Of a stretch of 5,593 nucleotides of DNA, positions 1 to 5,298 are shown piece by piece; positions within the stretch are counted from its first letter, which is position 1, and every line of letters begins with the position of its first letter. The notes under the pieces are model-generated. The model saw only the letters and a list, made by a program, of their open reading frames with translations, had not been told where the DNA came from and ran no database searches. A program made the position numbers and the translations under genes. Source of the DNA: Patescibacteria group bacterium (lineage in GTDB: Bacteria; Patescibacteriota; JACMRA01); NCBI GenBank assembly GCA_029935375.1, contig JAOZKL010000056.1:1-5593 (forward strand), in the 5' to 3' direction.

Positions 1-1
1 C

Positions 2-58
2 AAGCATACACAAATCTACAACCTAGAATGTGTCATATGTGGTGGACGCATACACTAA
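2..58 (+). CDS. Possible C-terminal end of an upstream gene (partial, CxxC)
   Basis: The frame beginning at base 2 is open to a TAA at 56-58 and encodes 18 residues ending in NLECVICGGRIH. The Cys-x2-Cys followed by Gly-Gly resembles one half of a zinc-binding knuckle, which makes this frame look more protein-like than the alternatives. The start lies outside the window, so neither family nor function can be named. A competing reading in frame 1 would need two UGA codons read as sense and would end at a TAA at 97-99; it has no recognisable motif. The stop lies 82 bases upstream of the XRE regulator start, so the two may be neighbours in one locus, but this is not shown. Confidence 0.35.
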   Translation, partial: KHTQIYNLECVICGGRIH

Positions 59-91
59 GTTGACAAGAGTGAAAAATTTATCAATGCTTTT

Positions 92-115
92 TTGTATAAA
101 TACAAAAGGTTGTAT
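92..115 (+). promoter_or_regulatory. Candidate operator: TTGTAT/ATACAA inverted repeat plus extra half-site
   Basis: TTGTAT (92-97), two A residues, then ATACAA (100-105) form a perfect 6-bp inverted repeat. A third TTGTAT follows at 110-115, exactly 18 bases after the first. The array lies 26-49 bases upstream of the XRE regulator ATG, where small HTH regulators often bind for autoregulation. A TATTAT at 113-118 could be a -10 element overlapping the last half-site, but no good -35 goes with it. The assignment as operator is inferred from symmetry and position. Confidence 0.4.
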
Positions 116-140
116 TATTTTGTGATAATTCTTGCATCTT

Positions 141-440
141 ATGTCAAAATCAGTTAATCCTCAACATAAAAAACTACTAACAAAGATTGGTAGGAAAGTG
201 AAAAGTGAGAGAGAAGAACTTGGTATTTCTCAAGAAAAACTTGCGTTACTTGCTGATGTGCACCGTACTTATATTGGAGTAATAGAAAGAGCTGAACAAA
301 ATCTAACAGTTGGGATAATAAAACAAATTTGCGATGTTTTGGGAATATCTTTGTCAGAGTTTTTCAGAGAATTTGTAGAGAAAAAGCCAATGAAAACAGA
401 GTATACTAAAAAAATAAAAGTTTCAATACTAAAAAAATAG
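141..440 (+). CDS. XRE-family helix-turn-helix transcriptional regulator
   Basis: This encodes a 99-residue cytoplasmic DNA-binding protein. The XRE/Cro-type five-helix HTH spans about residues 14-75: the recognition region is LGISQEKLALLADVHRTYIG (residues 27-46), followed by VIERAEQNLT and a closing helix LGISLSEFF. The HRTYIG-x-IERAEQN pattern is common in small stand-alone regulators, including some beside restriction-modification genes; no such enzyme is visible here. The tail (76-99) is lysine-rich with no further domain. I chose the ATG at 141; a TTG three codons upstream (132) is possible but less likely. No clear Shine-Dalgarno sequence is seen. Repeated TTGTAT sites just upstream suggest autoregulation. 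The stop is TAG. The target genes are unknown. Confidence 0.85.
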   Translation: MSKSVNPQHKKLLTKIGRKVKSEREELGISQEKLALLADVHRTYIGVIERAEQNLTVGIIKQICDVLGISLSEFFREFVEKKPMKTEYTKKIKVSILKK

Positions 441-462
441 TTACTACATTTTCTATCATAAT

Positions 463-488
463 AAAAAACAGGCTTTTATACAGCCTGC
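463..488 (-). terminator. Rho-independent terminator of the ClpP-like gene
   Basis: CAGGCT (469-474) and AGCCTG (482-487) form a 6-bp stem around a 7-base loop. On the minus strand the stem is followed by a run of six T residues (complement of 463-468), the classic intrinsic terminator layout. It begins 7 bases past the TAA of the minus-strand protease gene. The plus-strand XRE gene converges on the same spot and may also end here, although its T-tract is interrupted. Confidence 0.65.
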
Positions 489-494
489 TTGTTG

Positions 495-1064
495 TTATTT
501 TATATCTATATCTATCATGTAATCTACCAAATCAAAATCAACAGCTTCTTGCCCAATATAATATTTCGTTGATGAATCAATCAGTTCTCTAAATTTTTTC
601 ATACTCAAGCTACTCGGTTTACTAAGTTTATAAAAAATTTCTCATATTTTTTCATTCATAACCGTTGTGGCTGATAACTCATTTAACGACAATGAACCAG
701 AAGATCATGGAGTAATGTGATGAACTCCTACAATACTTGTTTTATATGCATAGCGTCTTTTTGCTGATGCTACAGATTGCAGAATAAGATTTGCAGCTGA
801 AATAGCCATATTAGCAATTATAAAAACAGGTTTTTCGCTAGCTTTTATCAGATTAGAAATTCCAAAAGAGGCATTTACTGAACCTCATTCAGAAAATATA
901 ATTATACAAATTTGCTTACAATTACCATCTTGATTAGCACCTACAATCTCATCTATGACCATAGACAATGTATCTTGTCAGATACTACCGATAATCTTAA
1001 TCTTATGAGTGTCTTTAGAATATAAAATCTCTTCAATGTTTTTTGATCTCGTTTGTTTTGTCAT
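495..1064 (-). CDS. ClpP-like serine protease (S14/clan SK) with four in-frame UGA codons
   Basis: This frame runs 189 codons from ATG (1064-1062) to TAA (497-495), interrupted only by TGA at codons 29, 60, 120 and 141 (978-980, 885-887, 705-707, 642-644). Read through, it follows the ClpP fold: first strand KIKIIGSI (21-28), oxyanion motif SE-UGA-GSV (58-63) matching ClpP SPGGSV, nucleophile Ser89 in NMAISAAN, KRRYA (102-106), His115 in VGVHHITP (112-119), and GQEAVDFDLVDYM (171-183) matching the ClpP C-terminal EAxxYGLVD. Asp163 is the likely but less certain third triad member. No signal peptide is seen, and the length is typical of ClpP. UGA at the invariant first Gly of GGSV argues for Gly (code 25); Trp is possible at the other three sites. 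With the standard code it would be a pseudogene. A chromosomal or phage-type ClpP relative is equally possible. It lies downstream of comF and ends at a good terminator. Confidence 0.8.
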
Positions 1065-1080
1065 TATAAATACAGAATAA

Positions 1081-1113
1081 ATATATAAAATATTGAGTGT
1101 TTTAGCAGCTCAA
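1081..1113 (-). terminator. Weak terminator-like hairpin after comF
   Basis: On the minus strand TTGAG (1113-1109) and CTCAA (1097-1093) form a 5-bp stem with an 11-base loop, followed by a T/A-rich run through 1081. It lies between comF and the ClpP-like gene. The stem is short, so it may only attenuate read-through into the protease gene. The AT-rich stretch before the protease ATG could also hold that gene's own promoter, but no clear -35/-10 pair is seen. Confidence 0.3.
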
Positions 1114-1145
1114 CTTATTTACCATATCACATTTTGTATGTATAG

Positions 1146-1802
1146 TCAATCTTCTTCTGAAGCAATTACGAACCCATAAATTATAAGATCTTGTGAGAGG
1201 GATTTTAGATACTTTGCACATTCAAACAATGTCGCCCCTGTTGTAGAAACATCATCTATAATACAAATAGTTTTGACTTCAGACATATCAAACTCATCTT
1301 CAATAATCTTTGGATTTAACTCGAAAATATTTTTTAATGACTCTAGCCTCTCAGTTCTGGTCTTATTGGTTTGAGCTTCTGTATGACTTTTTTTGTGTAA
1401 CAAATCCACATATTGAATACCTGATAGTTTAGATAACTTCTTAGCTAAAATTTGCGGTAAGTGAAAACCTCTTTGCTTTAATCTTTTTAAATCTGCTGGA
1501 ACATTTGTAATAATATCAAAAGAATCTCCGTCTAAATTATTATTCAACAACAATGCAAAATCTTGCGCAATATTCCATTCCCCAAAAAATTTTAACCTAT
1601 GGATTAAACTCTTTATTTTCTCATTCTTATAATCAGAACAACAAAACACCCCATCCAAAACATGTGTTTTATCAAAATCCATTACCTTTAAAAACGGTGA
1701 CAGCTCTTCCATCTCCGTTTCTGTTAAATACTTATGGATACTACTTTCACCCGCACCCTGTTTAGGCAAAATATAGTTTATAAGCTTTTTTAGCTGGAAC
1801 AT
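1146..1802 (-). CDS. comF: ComF-family amidophosphoribosyltransferase-like protein
   Basis: This 218-residue cytoplasmic protein has a type I phosphoribosyltransferase fold. It shows the ComF pattern of YKNEKIKSLIHRLKFFGEW (59-77), the RLKQRGFH element (107-114) and the PRPP-binding loop CIIDDVSTTGAT (180-191). ComF proteins support DNA uptake during natural transformation; the exact reaction is not known. The usual N-terminal CxxC zinc finger is missing: the LPKQGAG stretch at 12-18 stands where the cysteines normally begin. The ATG directly follows the TAG of the SIMPL gene with no gap, indicating co-transcription. The first stop is TGA (1148-1146), the only real gene here that would end in TGA. 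If UGA is sense in this cell, the protein gains nine residues (Gly then LYIQNVIW) and ends at a TAA at 1121-1119, making the CDS 1119-1802. Confidence 0.85.
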   Translation of the reverse strand: MFQLKKLINYILPKQGAGESSIHKYLTETEMEELSPFLKVMDFDKTHVLDGVFCCSDYKNEKIKSLIHRLKFFGEWNIAQDFALLLNNNLDGDSFDIITNVPADLKRLKQRGFHLPQILAKKLSKLSGIQYVDLLHKKSHTEAQTNKTRTERLESLKNIFELNPKIIEDEFDMSEVKTICIIDDVSTTGATLFECAKYLKSLSQDLIIYGFVIASEED

Positions 1803-2660
1803 CTACTCTATCCCAAATACTACAGACAAATCTATTGTAACCTCCATCTGCCCTGTAGAAATTTGTGTATCACTATATGACCCACCTTCTACCTCATCAT
1901 ACATCATCTTGGTGTTTGATTGCGCTGGATAATAAGCATAATCTCTATTAATATCAGAAATACTAACAGGTTTGAGAAGTCTTAGATCTCCAAGACCTGC
2001 CAATTCTCCTGCCTTTTGCTCTGCTTTATCAAACGCAGCTTCACGGGCAGCTGTATACAACGAAGTTTTATCTTCTATATCAAAATATATATTTCCAATT
2101 TGGATATTATCTATTTCACTAACTTTATCTATAATTTTTGCAGCTTTTGTTGCCTCTGCGTCTATATCAAGAACTGAAAAAGTCAAAGTTTGAGAAGCTC
2201 TCTGCCCAACAACAATTCTCTTGTCTTTACTATAATCATATTCAGGATAAATGCTTAAACTTGTGGTTTTTACATACTTATCTTCAATTCCGTTTTTTTC
2301 TAAAACCTCTTTTATTTCGTCAATTTTTTCATTCACTTCTCGCAAAGCTTCTTTACTAGTATTTTCTGTCTCTTGTATAGTTACTGATATAGTCGCCATA
2401 TCTGGCCTAGCATAAGCTTTTCCATTACCAGAGACTGATATTGTATTTGCCAACTTACCATCTTCTGTAGTTGCAGTGCCTATGTTTTTGATATAAAAAT
2501 CGGTCTTAGATAACAAAAATGCACCAGAAACCATAGAAACACATAGAAAAATAACAGATAGGAAAACTAGAACCGCTACTGGATTTTTCTTAATAGGACA
2601 ACGATCCTCAACACTATTAGTCTTTGTAATTTCATTTTTTTTCTCTTTTTTAACAACCAT
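1803..2660 (-). CDS. SIMPL (DUF541) domain protein, membrane-anchored
   Basis: This 285-residue protein has a charged, lysine-rich N-terminus (1-26), one hydrophobic segment at about 27-50, and a SIMPL/DUF541 domain from about 72 to the end. The domain begins with the typical ISVSGNGKAYARPDMATISV (74-93) and continues with a helix rich in Glu and Lys (103-122) and the YPEYDY stretch (138-143). There is no signal-peptidase or lipobox motif, so the segment is probably an uncleaved anchor with the domain outside the membrane. SIMPL proteins (the BP26/OMP28 family) form ring-like oligomers in some bacteria; the role here is unknown. It is the first gene of the minus-strand group and abuts comF directly. 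The stop is TAG. No Shine-Dalgarno sequence is evident, and the mRNA leader is likely short. Confidence 0.85.
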   Translation of the reverse strand: MVVKKEKKNEITKTNSVEDRCPIKKNPVAVLVFLSVIFLCVSMVSGAFLLSKTDFYIKNIGTATTEDGKLANTISVSGNGKAYARPDMATISVTIQETENTSKEALREVNEKIDEIKEVLEKNGIEDKYVKTTSLSIYPEYDYSKDKRIVVGQRASQTLTFSVLDIDAEATKAAKIIDKVSEIDNIQIGNIYFDIEDKTSLYTAAREAAFDKAEQKAGELAGLGDLRLLKPVSISDINRDYAYYPAQSNTKMMYDEVEGGSYSDTQISTGQMEVTIDLSVVFGIE

Positions 2661-2683
2661 AAAAATATTTAATACTTAATGTA

Positions 2684-2717
2684 ATTATAAATTAAAAAAT
2701 GTTTTGAAAGTTGTCAA
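2684..2717 (-). promoter_or_regulatory. Possible promoter of the SIMPL-comF group
   Basis: On the minus strand a perfect TTGACA (2717-2712) lies upstream of a perfect TATAAT (2689-2684), 24 bases before the SIMPL ATG. The spacer is 22 bases, well beyond the normal 16-18, so the two boxes probably do not work as one sigma-70 pair. The TATAAT alone, or TTGACA with a weaker TAATTT at 17-base spacing, could serve. Confidence 0.3.
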
Positions 2718-2738
2718 ATTATTATACGAAAATGATTA

Positions 2739-2760
2739 GGCTTTCCAAGTAGAGAAAGCC
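2739..2760. other. Perfect 7-bp hairpin upstream of the SIMPL gene
   Basis: GGCTTTC (2739-2745) and GAAAGCC (2754-2760) form a perfect inverted repeat with an 8-base loop. There is no adjacent T-run on the plus strand and only a mixed T-rich stretch on the minus strand, so it is a weak terminator at best. It marks the left border of the palindrome-rich intergenic region and could be a remnant of a mobile repeat. Confidence 0.35.
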
Positions 2761-2782
2761 CACTATCCAGCAATACCCTGTT

Positions 2783-2846
2783 GTCATCCCGCACGTTGTC
2801 CTATCATCCCGCACTTCAATCCTTGTCATCCCGTCGCTTGTTTTTT
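2783..2846 (+). repeat. Tandem degenerate GTCATCCCGCAC half-sites
   Basis: Copies of GTCATCCCGCAC or near variants start at 2783, 2803 (ATCATCCCGCAC) and 2825 (GTCATCCCGTCG). A fourth copy at 2847 begins the complete palindromic element. The spacing is 20, 22 and 22 bases, close to two helical turns. Each is only the left arm of the palindrome; the matching GCGGGAT arm is absent from the first three. Open frames crossing this region encode the low-complexity translations typical of such repeats and are not genes. Confidence 0.65.
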
Positions 2847-2954
2847 GTCATCCCGCACTTGATGCGGGATCCAGAAAGAATAATGGTGAGACAGGCTCGC
2901 CTCTACGGAAACCAATCTCTTTCTGCGTGGATACCCGCCTTCGCGGGCATGACA
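2846..2954. mobile_element. REPIN/MITE-like palindromic element
   Basis: This 109-bp non-coding unit is bounded by TGTCAT and ATGACA. The left arm holds ATCCCGCA/TGCGGGAT (8-bp stem, 5-base loop) and the right arm ATACCCGC/GCGGGCAT (8-bp stem with one G-T pair, CTTC loop). Inside these, AGAAAGA and TCTTTCT also pair, so the whole unit is one large imperfect inverted repeat. The centre carries a GAGACAGGCTCGCCTCTAC segment that recurs in the cluster at the right end of the window. Two REP-like hairpins in inverted order around a spacer is the layout of a REPIN or small MITE. It encodes no protein and would need a transposase acting in trans. Confidence 0.65.
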
Positions 2955-3015
2955 GGAAGGTACTGGAGGGACAATTTTGTAATTAAAAAAAGTAAATGTG
3001 AAATTGGGCAGTGTT

Positions 3016-3066
3016 GAGAGGATAACTGTCTGAACGAAGGTGAGTTTTATCCTCTCTTGGTTTTTT
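3016..3066 (+). terminator. Long hairpin with downstream T-run
   Basis: GAGAGGATAA (3016-3025) and TTATCCTCTC (3047-3056) form a perfect 10-bp stem around a 21-base loop. Six T residues follow at 3061-3066, four bases after the stem. An alternative pairing, AACT (3024-3027) with AGTT (3043-3046), is possible in the loop. No gene reads into it from the left, so it may insulate the suf operon from repeat-derived transcription, or be part of a structured RNA. The AT-rich stretch from 3067 to the promoter at 3153 holds no gene; at 3131-3145 it has a short sequence (AATGGTGAGGCAGTC) like the central segment of the repeats. Confidence 0.4.
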
Positions 3067-3152
3067 GGTTCGTTTTGCGCCAAGGTAAAATGAACGTAAT
3101 AAATGGATTAGGAAAGAATATTTCCAAATCAATGGTGAGGCAGTCTCTGTAA

Positions 3153-3181
3153 GATACATCTCGTCAAATTTTAATTATAAT
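3153..3181 (+). promoter_or_regulatory. Candidate promoter of the sufC-sufD-rnhB operon
   Basis: A perfect TATAAT (3176-3181) lies 17 bases after GATACA (3153-3158), which matches three of six -35 positions. Transcription would start near 3188, giving a leader of about 57 bases before sufC. No operator for an Fe-S-sensing regulator is recognisable. A TTGACA at 3215-3220 is closer to the gene but has no -10 at a workable distance. Confidence 0.35.
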
Positions 3182-3244
3182 AAACAAGAAAACCTAAGCA
3201 AAAATATAAATATTTTGACAAAACAATAAAAATAAGATTCTCTG

Positions 3245-3979
3245 ATGGTTATGTTATCTATCAAAGACCTGTTTGTGAATATTGACAACAAACAAGTGCT
3301 AAAAGGCATAAACTTAGAGATTAAAAAAGGGCAAGTCCACGCTATCATGGGCCCAAATGGCTCTGGCAAATCAACATTGGCCAATTTTCTTGCTGGCAAA
3401 AGCGGTATAGAATACTTATCAGGAGGGGTAAAACTAGACGACTCCAACCTACTAGAACAACCTATAGAAACAAGAGCAAAAAATGGACTGTTTCTTTCTT
3501 TTCAGCAACCAGCAGAGATTGTAGGAATAAGCTTTGCAAATATGTTGCATACAGCATACAAAACCAAGGATAAGGATATATCTTCCGTAGATTTTCTTAA
3601 GATTATCAAAGAAAAAGTTAAAATCCTGGAGTTGCCTACAAATTTTTACACAAAAAATGTTAATTCTGATCTCAGCGGTGGCCAACAAAAAATGGGAGAG
3701 CTATTACAAATGGCTGTGCTAGATCCAACTCTAGCTATAATAGATGAAATAGACTCTGGATTAGATATAGACAGTCTCAAATTGGTTGCAAATGGACTAC
3801 AAAAGATGAAATCAAAAAATAAAAGCTCTTTGATAATAACCCACAGACAAAAGATATTAGAATACTACAAGCCTGACATTGTGCATATATTAATAGAAGG
3901 GCGGATAGTGGAAAGCGGCGGGGCAGAGTTGGTCGATTTTGTAGAAAAAAATGGTTACAAAAAATGGTTACAAAAATAG
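3245..3979 (+). CDS. sufC: SufC, ATPase of the SUF Fe-S cluster assembly system
   Basis: SufC is a cytoplasmic ABC-type ATPase that binds SufB/SufD and drives the conformational change needed to build Fe-S clusters on the SufBCD scaffold. All motifs are visible in this 244-residue protein: Walker A GPNGSGKST (36-44), Q-loop FQQP (86-89), signature LSGGQQ (143-148), Walker B LAIIDE (163-168), D-loop SGLD (171-174) and the H-loop His200 in ITHRQ. The run ELLQMAVLDP followed by DSGLDID is characteristic of SufC rather than transport ATPases. Length matches the family (about 250). The start is ATG at 3245, with another ATG at 3251 possible; neither has a strong Shine-Dalgarno sequence. The end (TAG) overlaps the SufD-like gene by 16 bases, so translation is probably coupled. 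The signature has QQKMGE where SufC often has a charged EKKRNE-like stretch. Confidence 0.95.
   Translation: MVMLSIKDLFVNIDNKQVLKGINLEIKKGQVHAIMGPNGSGKSTLANFLAGKSGIEYLSGGVKLDDSNLLEQPIETRAKNGLFLSFQQPAEIVGISFANMLHTAYKTKDKDISSVDFLKIIKEKVKILELPTNFYTKNVNSDLSGGQQKMGELLQMAVLDPTLAIIDEIDSGLDIDSLKLVANGLQKMKSKNKSSLIITHRQKILEYYKPDIVHILIEGRIVESGGAELVDFVEKNGYKKWLQK
3951..3976 (+). repeat. Perfect 13-bp tandem duplication at the sufC/sufD junction
   Basis: ATGGTTACAAAAA occurs twice back to back (3951-3963 and 3964-3976). Because 13 is not a multiple of three, the two copies are read in different frames: they form the last sufC codons, while the second copy supplies the ATG of the SufD-like gene. The duplication therefore defines both the sufC C-terminus and the gene overlap. 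Confidence 0.8.
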
Positions 3980-4533
3980 AAGTAGATGGAACAAAAAAAA
4001 TAGCTATCATTATTGACAGCTCTAAGAGTGTTGTAGCGCCAAAACTGAATAATTCTGTAAAAATTATTAATCTTGATTCAGAGAGAAGCCTTGATATAAG
4101 CTTTGATTTGATAAAAAATTCTGAGCTGACTTTAGTGATTATTCATAACTTAAAAGATTTGGATATTATTAAACAGAAAGTTAAAATTACTCACATTGGG
4201 GGAAACAGTAAAAGCAAAGTAACTGTCCATAGCGTGTTAGATAACCAATCCAAACTTTGTTTTACAGGAGTTATCCACAACCCAAAAAAGATTGATAATA
4301 CTGTAGCAGAATTAATACACAAAACACTACTATTATCAGATGAGGCAGAAGTAGAAAGCAATCCAGAGCTATTAATAGACAATGATCAGGTAAAATGTGC
4401 CCATGGATCTACAATAAGTGCTCTAGATAAAAAAGAATTGTTTTACTTGCAGTCCCGAGGTATAAATAAAAAAGAAGCAGAACAAATTTTAGTAAATAGT
4501 TTTATAAATCAAATATGGCAACAATTGGTATAG
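3964..4533 (+). CDS. sufD: Short SufD-like (SufBD family) Fe-S scaffold protein
   Basis: This 189-residue protein matches the C-terminal half of SufB/SufD. The right-handed beta-helix part runs from about residue 54 to 130 and includes ITHIGGNSKSKVTVHSVLD (75-93). The family signature follows: LLLSDEAEVESNPEL (122-136), VKCAHGST (143-150, with His147) and LFYLQSRGI (159-167). The KCAHG form is typical of SufD, where the SufB counterpart differs. SufD pairs with SufB and SufC; its conserved His is implicated in cluster formation. It is under half the usual length (about 400) because the N-terminal helical domain and much of the beta-helix are absent, yet the remaining frame is intact. It overlaps sufC by 16 bases and rnhB by 19, so this is an established operon rather than decay. 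No SufB or cysteine desulfurase lies in the window. Stop TAG. Confidence 0.88.
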   Translation: MVTKIEVDGTKKIAIIIDSSKSVVAPKLNNSVKIINLDSERSLDISFDLIKNSELTLVIIHNLKDLDIIKQKVKITHIGGNSKSKVTVHSVLDNQSKLCFTGVIHNPKKIDNTVAELIHKTLLLSDEAEVESNPELLIDNDQVKCAHGSTISALDKKELFYLQSRGINKKEAEQILVNSFINQIWQQLV

Positions 4534-5252
4534 ATGAAGTGGGAAGGGGATGTTTGGCAGGTCCTGTATGTATGACAGGGGTTAAGTTATCTACAAATTA
4601 TCCACAACTTACACACACCTTTGGTCCCAAACACGTGTTTTGGAAAACGAACAATGATCTAAAGTTAGTAAAAGATAGTAAGAAACTTTCTCTCAAAAAT
4701 AGAGAAAAAATCTTGGAGATTGTAGAAAAAAACAAGATTGACTATGTATATATATCAGCTAGTAACAAATTAATTGATAAATTTGGCATAGGAGTTTGCT
4801 TATCACACATCACAATTATGATTGCTCAATACTGGGATTTTGTAGAAAATACGAATATTATAATAGATGGGAAGATAAAAATGTTAGAACAACTAGACAG
4901 TGAACTAGTAAAGCTGATTTTATCTGAAAACCTTGAGCTAAATAAAAACTTAGACGATATAAACCTTAGCTTTATAGCAGAACAAAATCCAAATATGTGT
5001 TTGTTTGAAAAATCAACTAGGTTTGATATAAGTATACTCAGGGAGAATAAAGCAGATGACAAATACCTTGCAGTTGCACTTGCCAGCAACATCGCAAAAG
5101 TGAAACGAGACAATTTTATGAAAAATTTGTCAAAGGATTTTCCAGAGTATGGATGGGATACCAATGTAGGCTATGGCACAGAAAAACACAGAAAAGCAAT
5201 AGCAATCAACTCTAATAATCCATATATTAGAACTACTTGGATACACTTTTAA
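4515..5252 (+). CDS. rnhB: Ribonuclease HII
   Basis: RNase HII cuts RNA in RNA-DNA hybrids and removes single ribonucleotides misincorporated into DNA, acting in the cytoplasm with Mg or Mn. The type 2 RNase H motifs are in order: GIDEVGRGCLAGPV (5-18) with ligands Asp7 and Glu8, DSKKLS (54-59), IIIDG (115-119) with Asp118, DDKYLAVALASNIAKVKRD (181-199) with Asp181 aligned to the fourth carboxylate, and YGWDTNVGYGTEKH (212-225) with the GYGT turn. The 245 residues are slightly longer than many bacterial forms owing to an insert near 130-160. The ATG overlaps the SufD-like gene by 19 bases, so the two are co-translated. The link to Fe-S assembly is positional, with no known biochemical tie. 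Stop TAA. No strong terminator follows; the palindromes beginning near 5299 may fill that role. Confidence 0.95.
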   Translation: MATIGIDEVGRGCLAGPVCMTGVKLSTNYPQLTHTFGPKHVFWKTNNDLKLVKDSKKLSLKNREKILEIVEKNKIDYVYISASNKLIDKFGIGVCLSHITIMIAQYWDFVENTNIIIDGKIKMLEQLDSELVKLILSENLELNKNLDDINLSFIAEQNPNMCLFEKSTRFDISILRENKADDKYLAVALASNIAKVKRDNFMKNLSKDFPEYGWDTNVGYGTEKHRKAIAINSNNPYIRTTWIHF

Positions 5253-5298
5253 CCCTATCATCTAGCATTTCAAAGTTCACCGTGCCGCACCTTGTCCT

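Noticed and set aside
60..100. TTGACA (60-65) with TATAAA (95-100) as the XRE promoter
   Set aside because: The spacer is 29 bases, far too long for a sigma-70 promoter, and no good -10 lies 16-18 bases after the TTGACA.
495..1064. UGA read as tryptophan (code 4) in the protease gene
   Set aside because: Possible at three of the four sites and in keeping with the lack of TGG. It was set aside because codon 60 falls on an invariant glycine of the ClpP oxyanion motif; it is not fully excluded.
1553..2359. Plus-strand frames opposite comF and the SIMPL gene
   Set aside because: They are antisense shadows of genes with clear family motifs, and are of low complexity.
2761..2960. CRISPR array from the repeated GTCATCCCGCAC units
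   Set aside because: The units are short, degenerate and nearly contiguous, without unique spacers of CRISPR length, and no cas gene is present.
2781..3083. Open frames on both strands across the left palindrome cluster
   Set aside because: They translate the repeats into strings such as IPAFAGMT and PHLMRDPE, which are well-known spurious products of these palindromes. There is no independent gene evidence.
3175..4010. Minus-strand frames opposite sufC
   Set aside because: Antisense to a gene with every ABC ATPase motif intact; no recognisable content.
4826..5164. 112-residue minus-strand frame opposite rnhB
   Set aside because: Antisense shadow, serine/phenylalanine-rich, no domain, inside an intact RNase HII gene.
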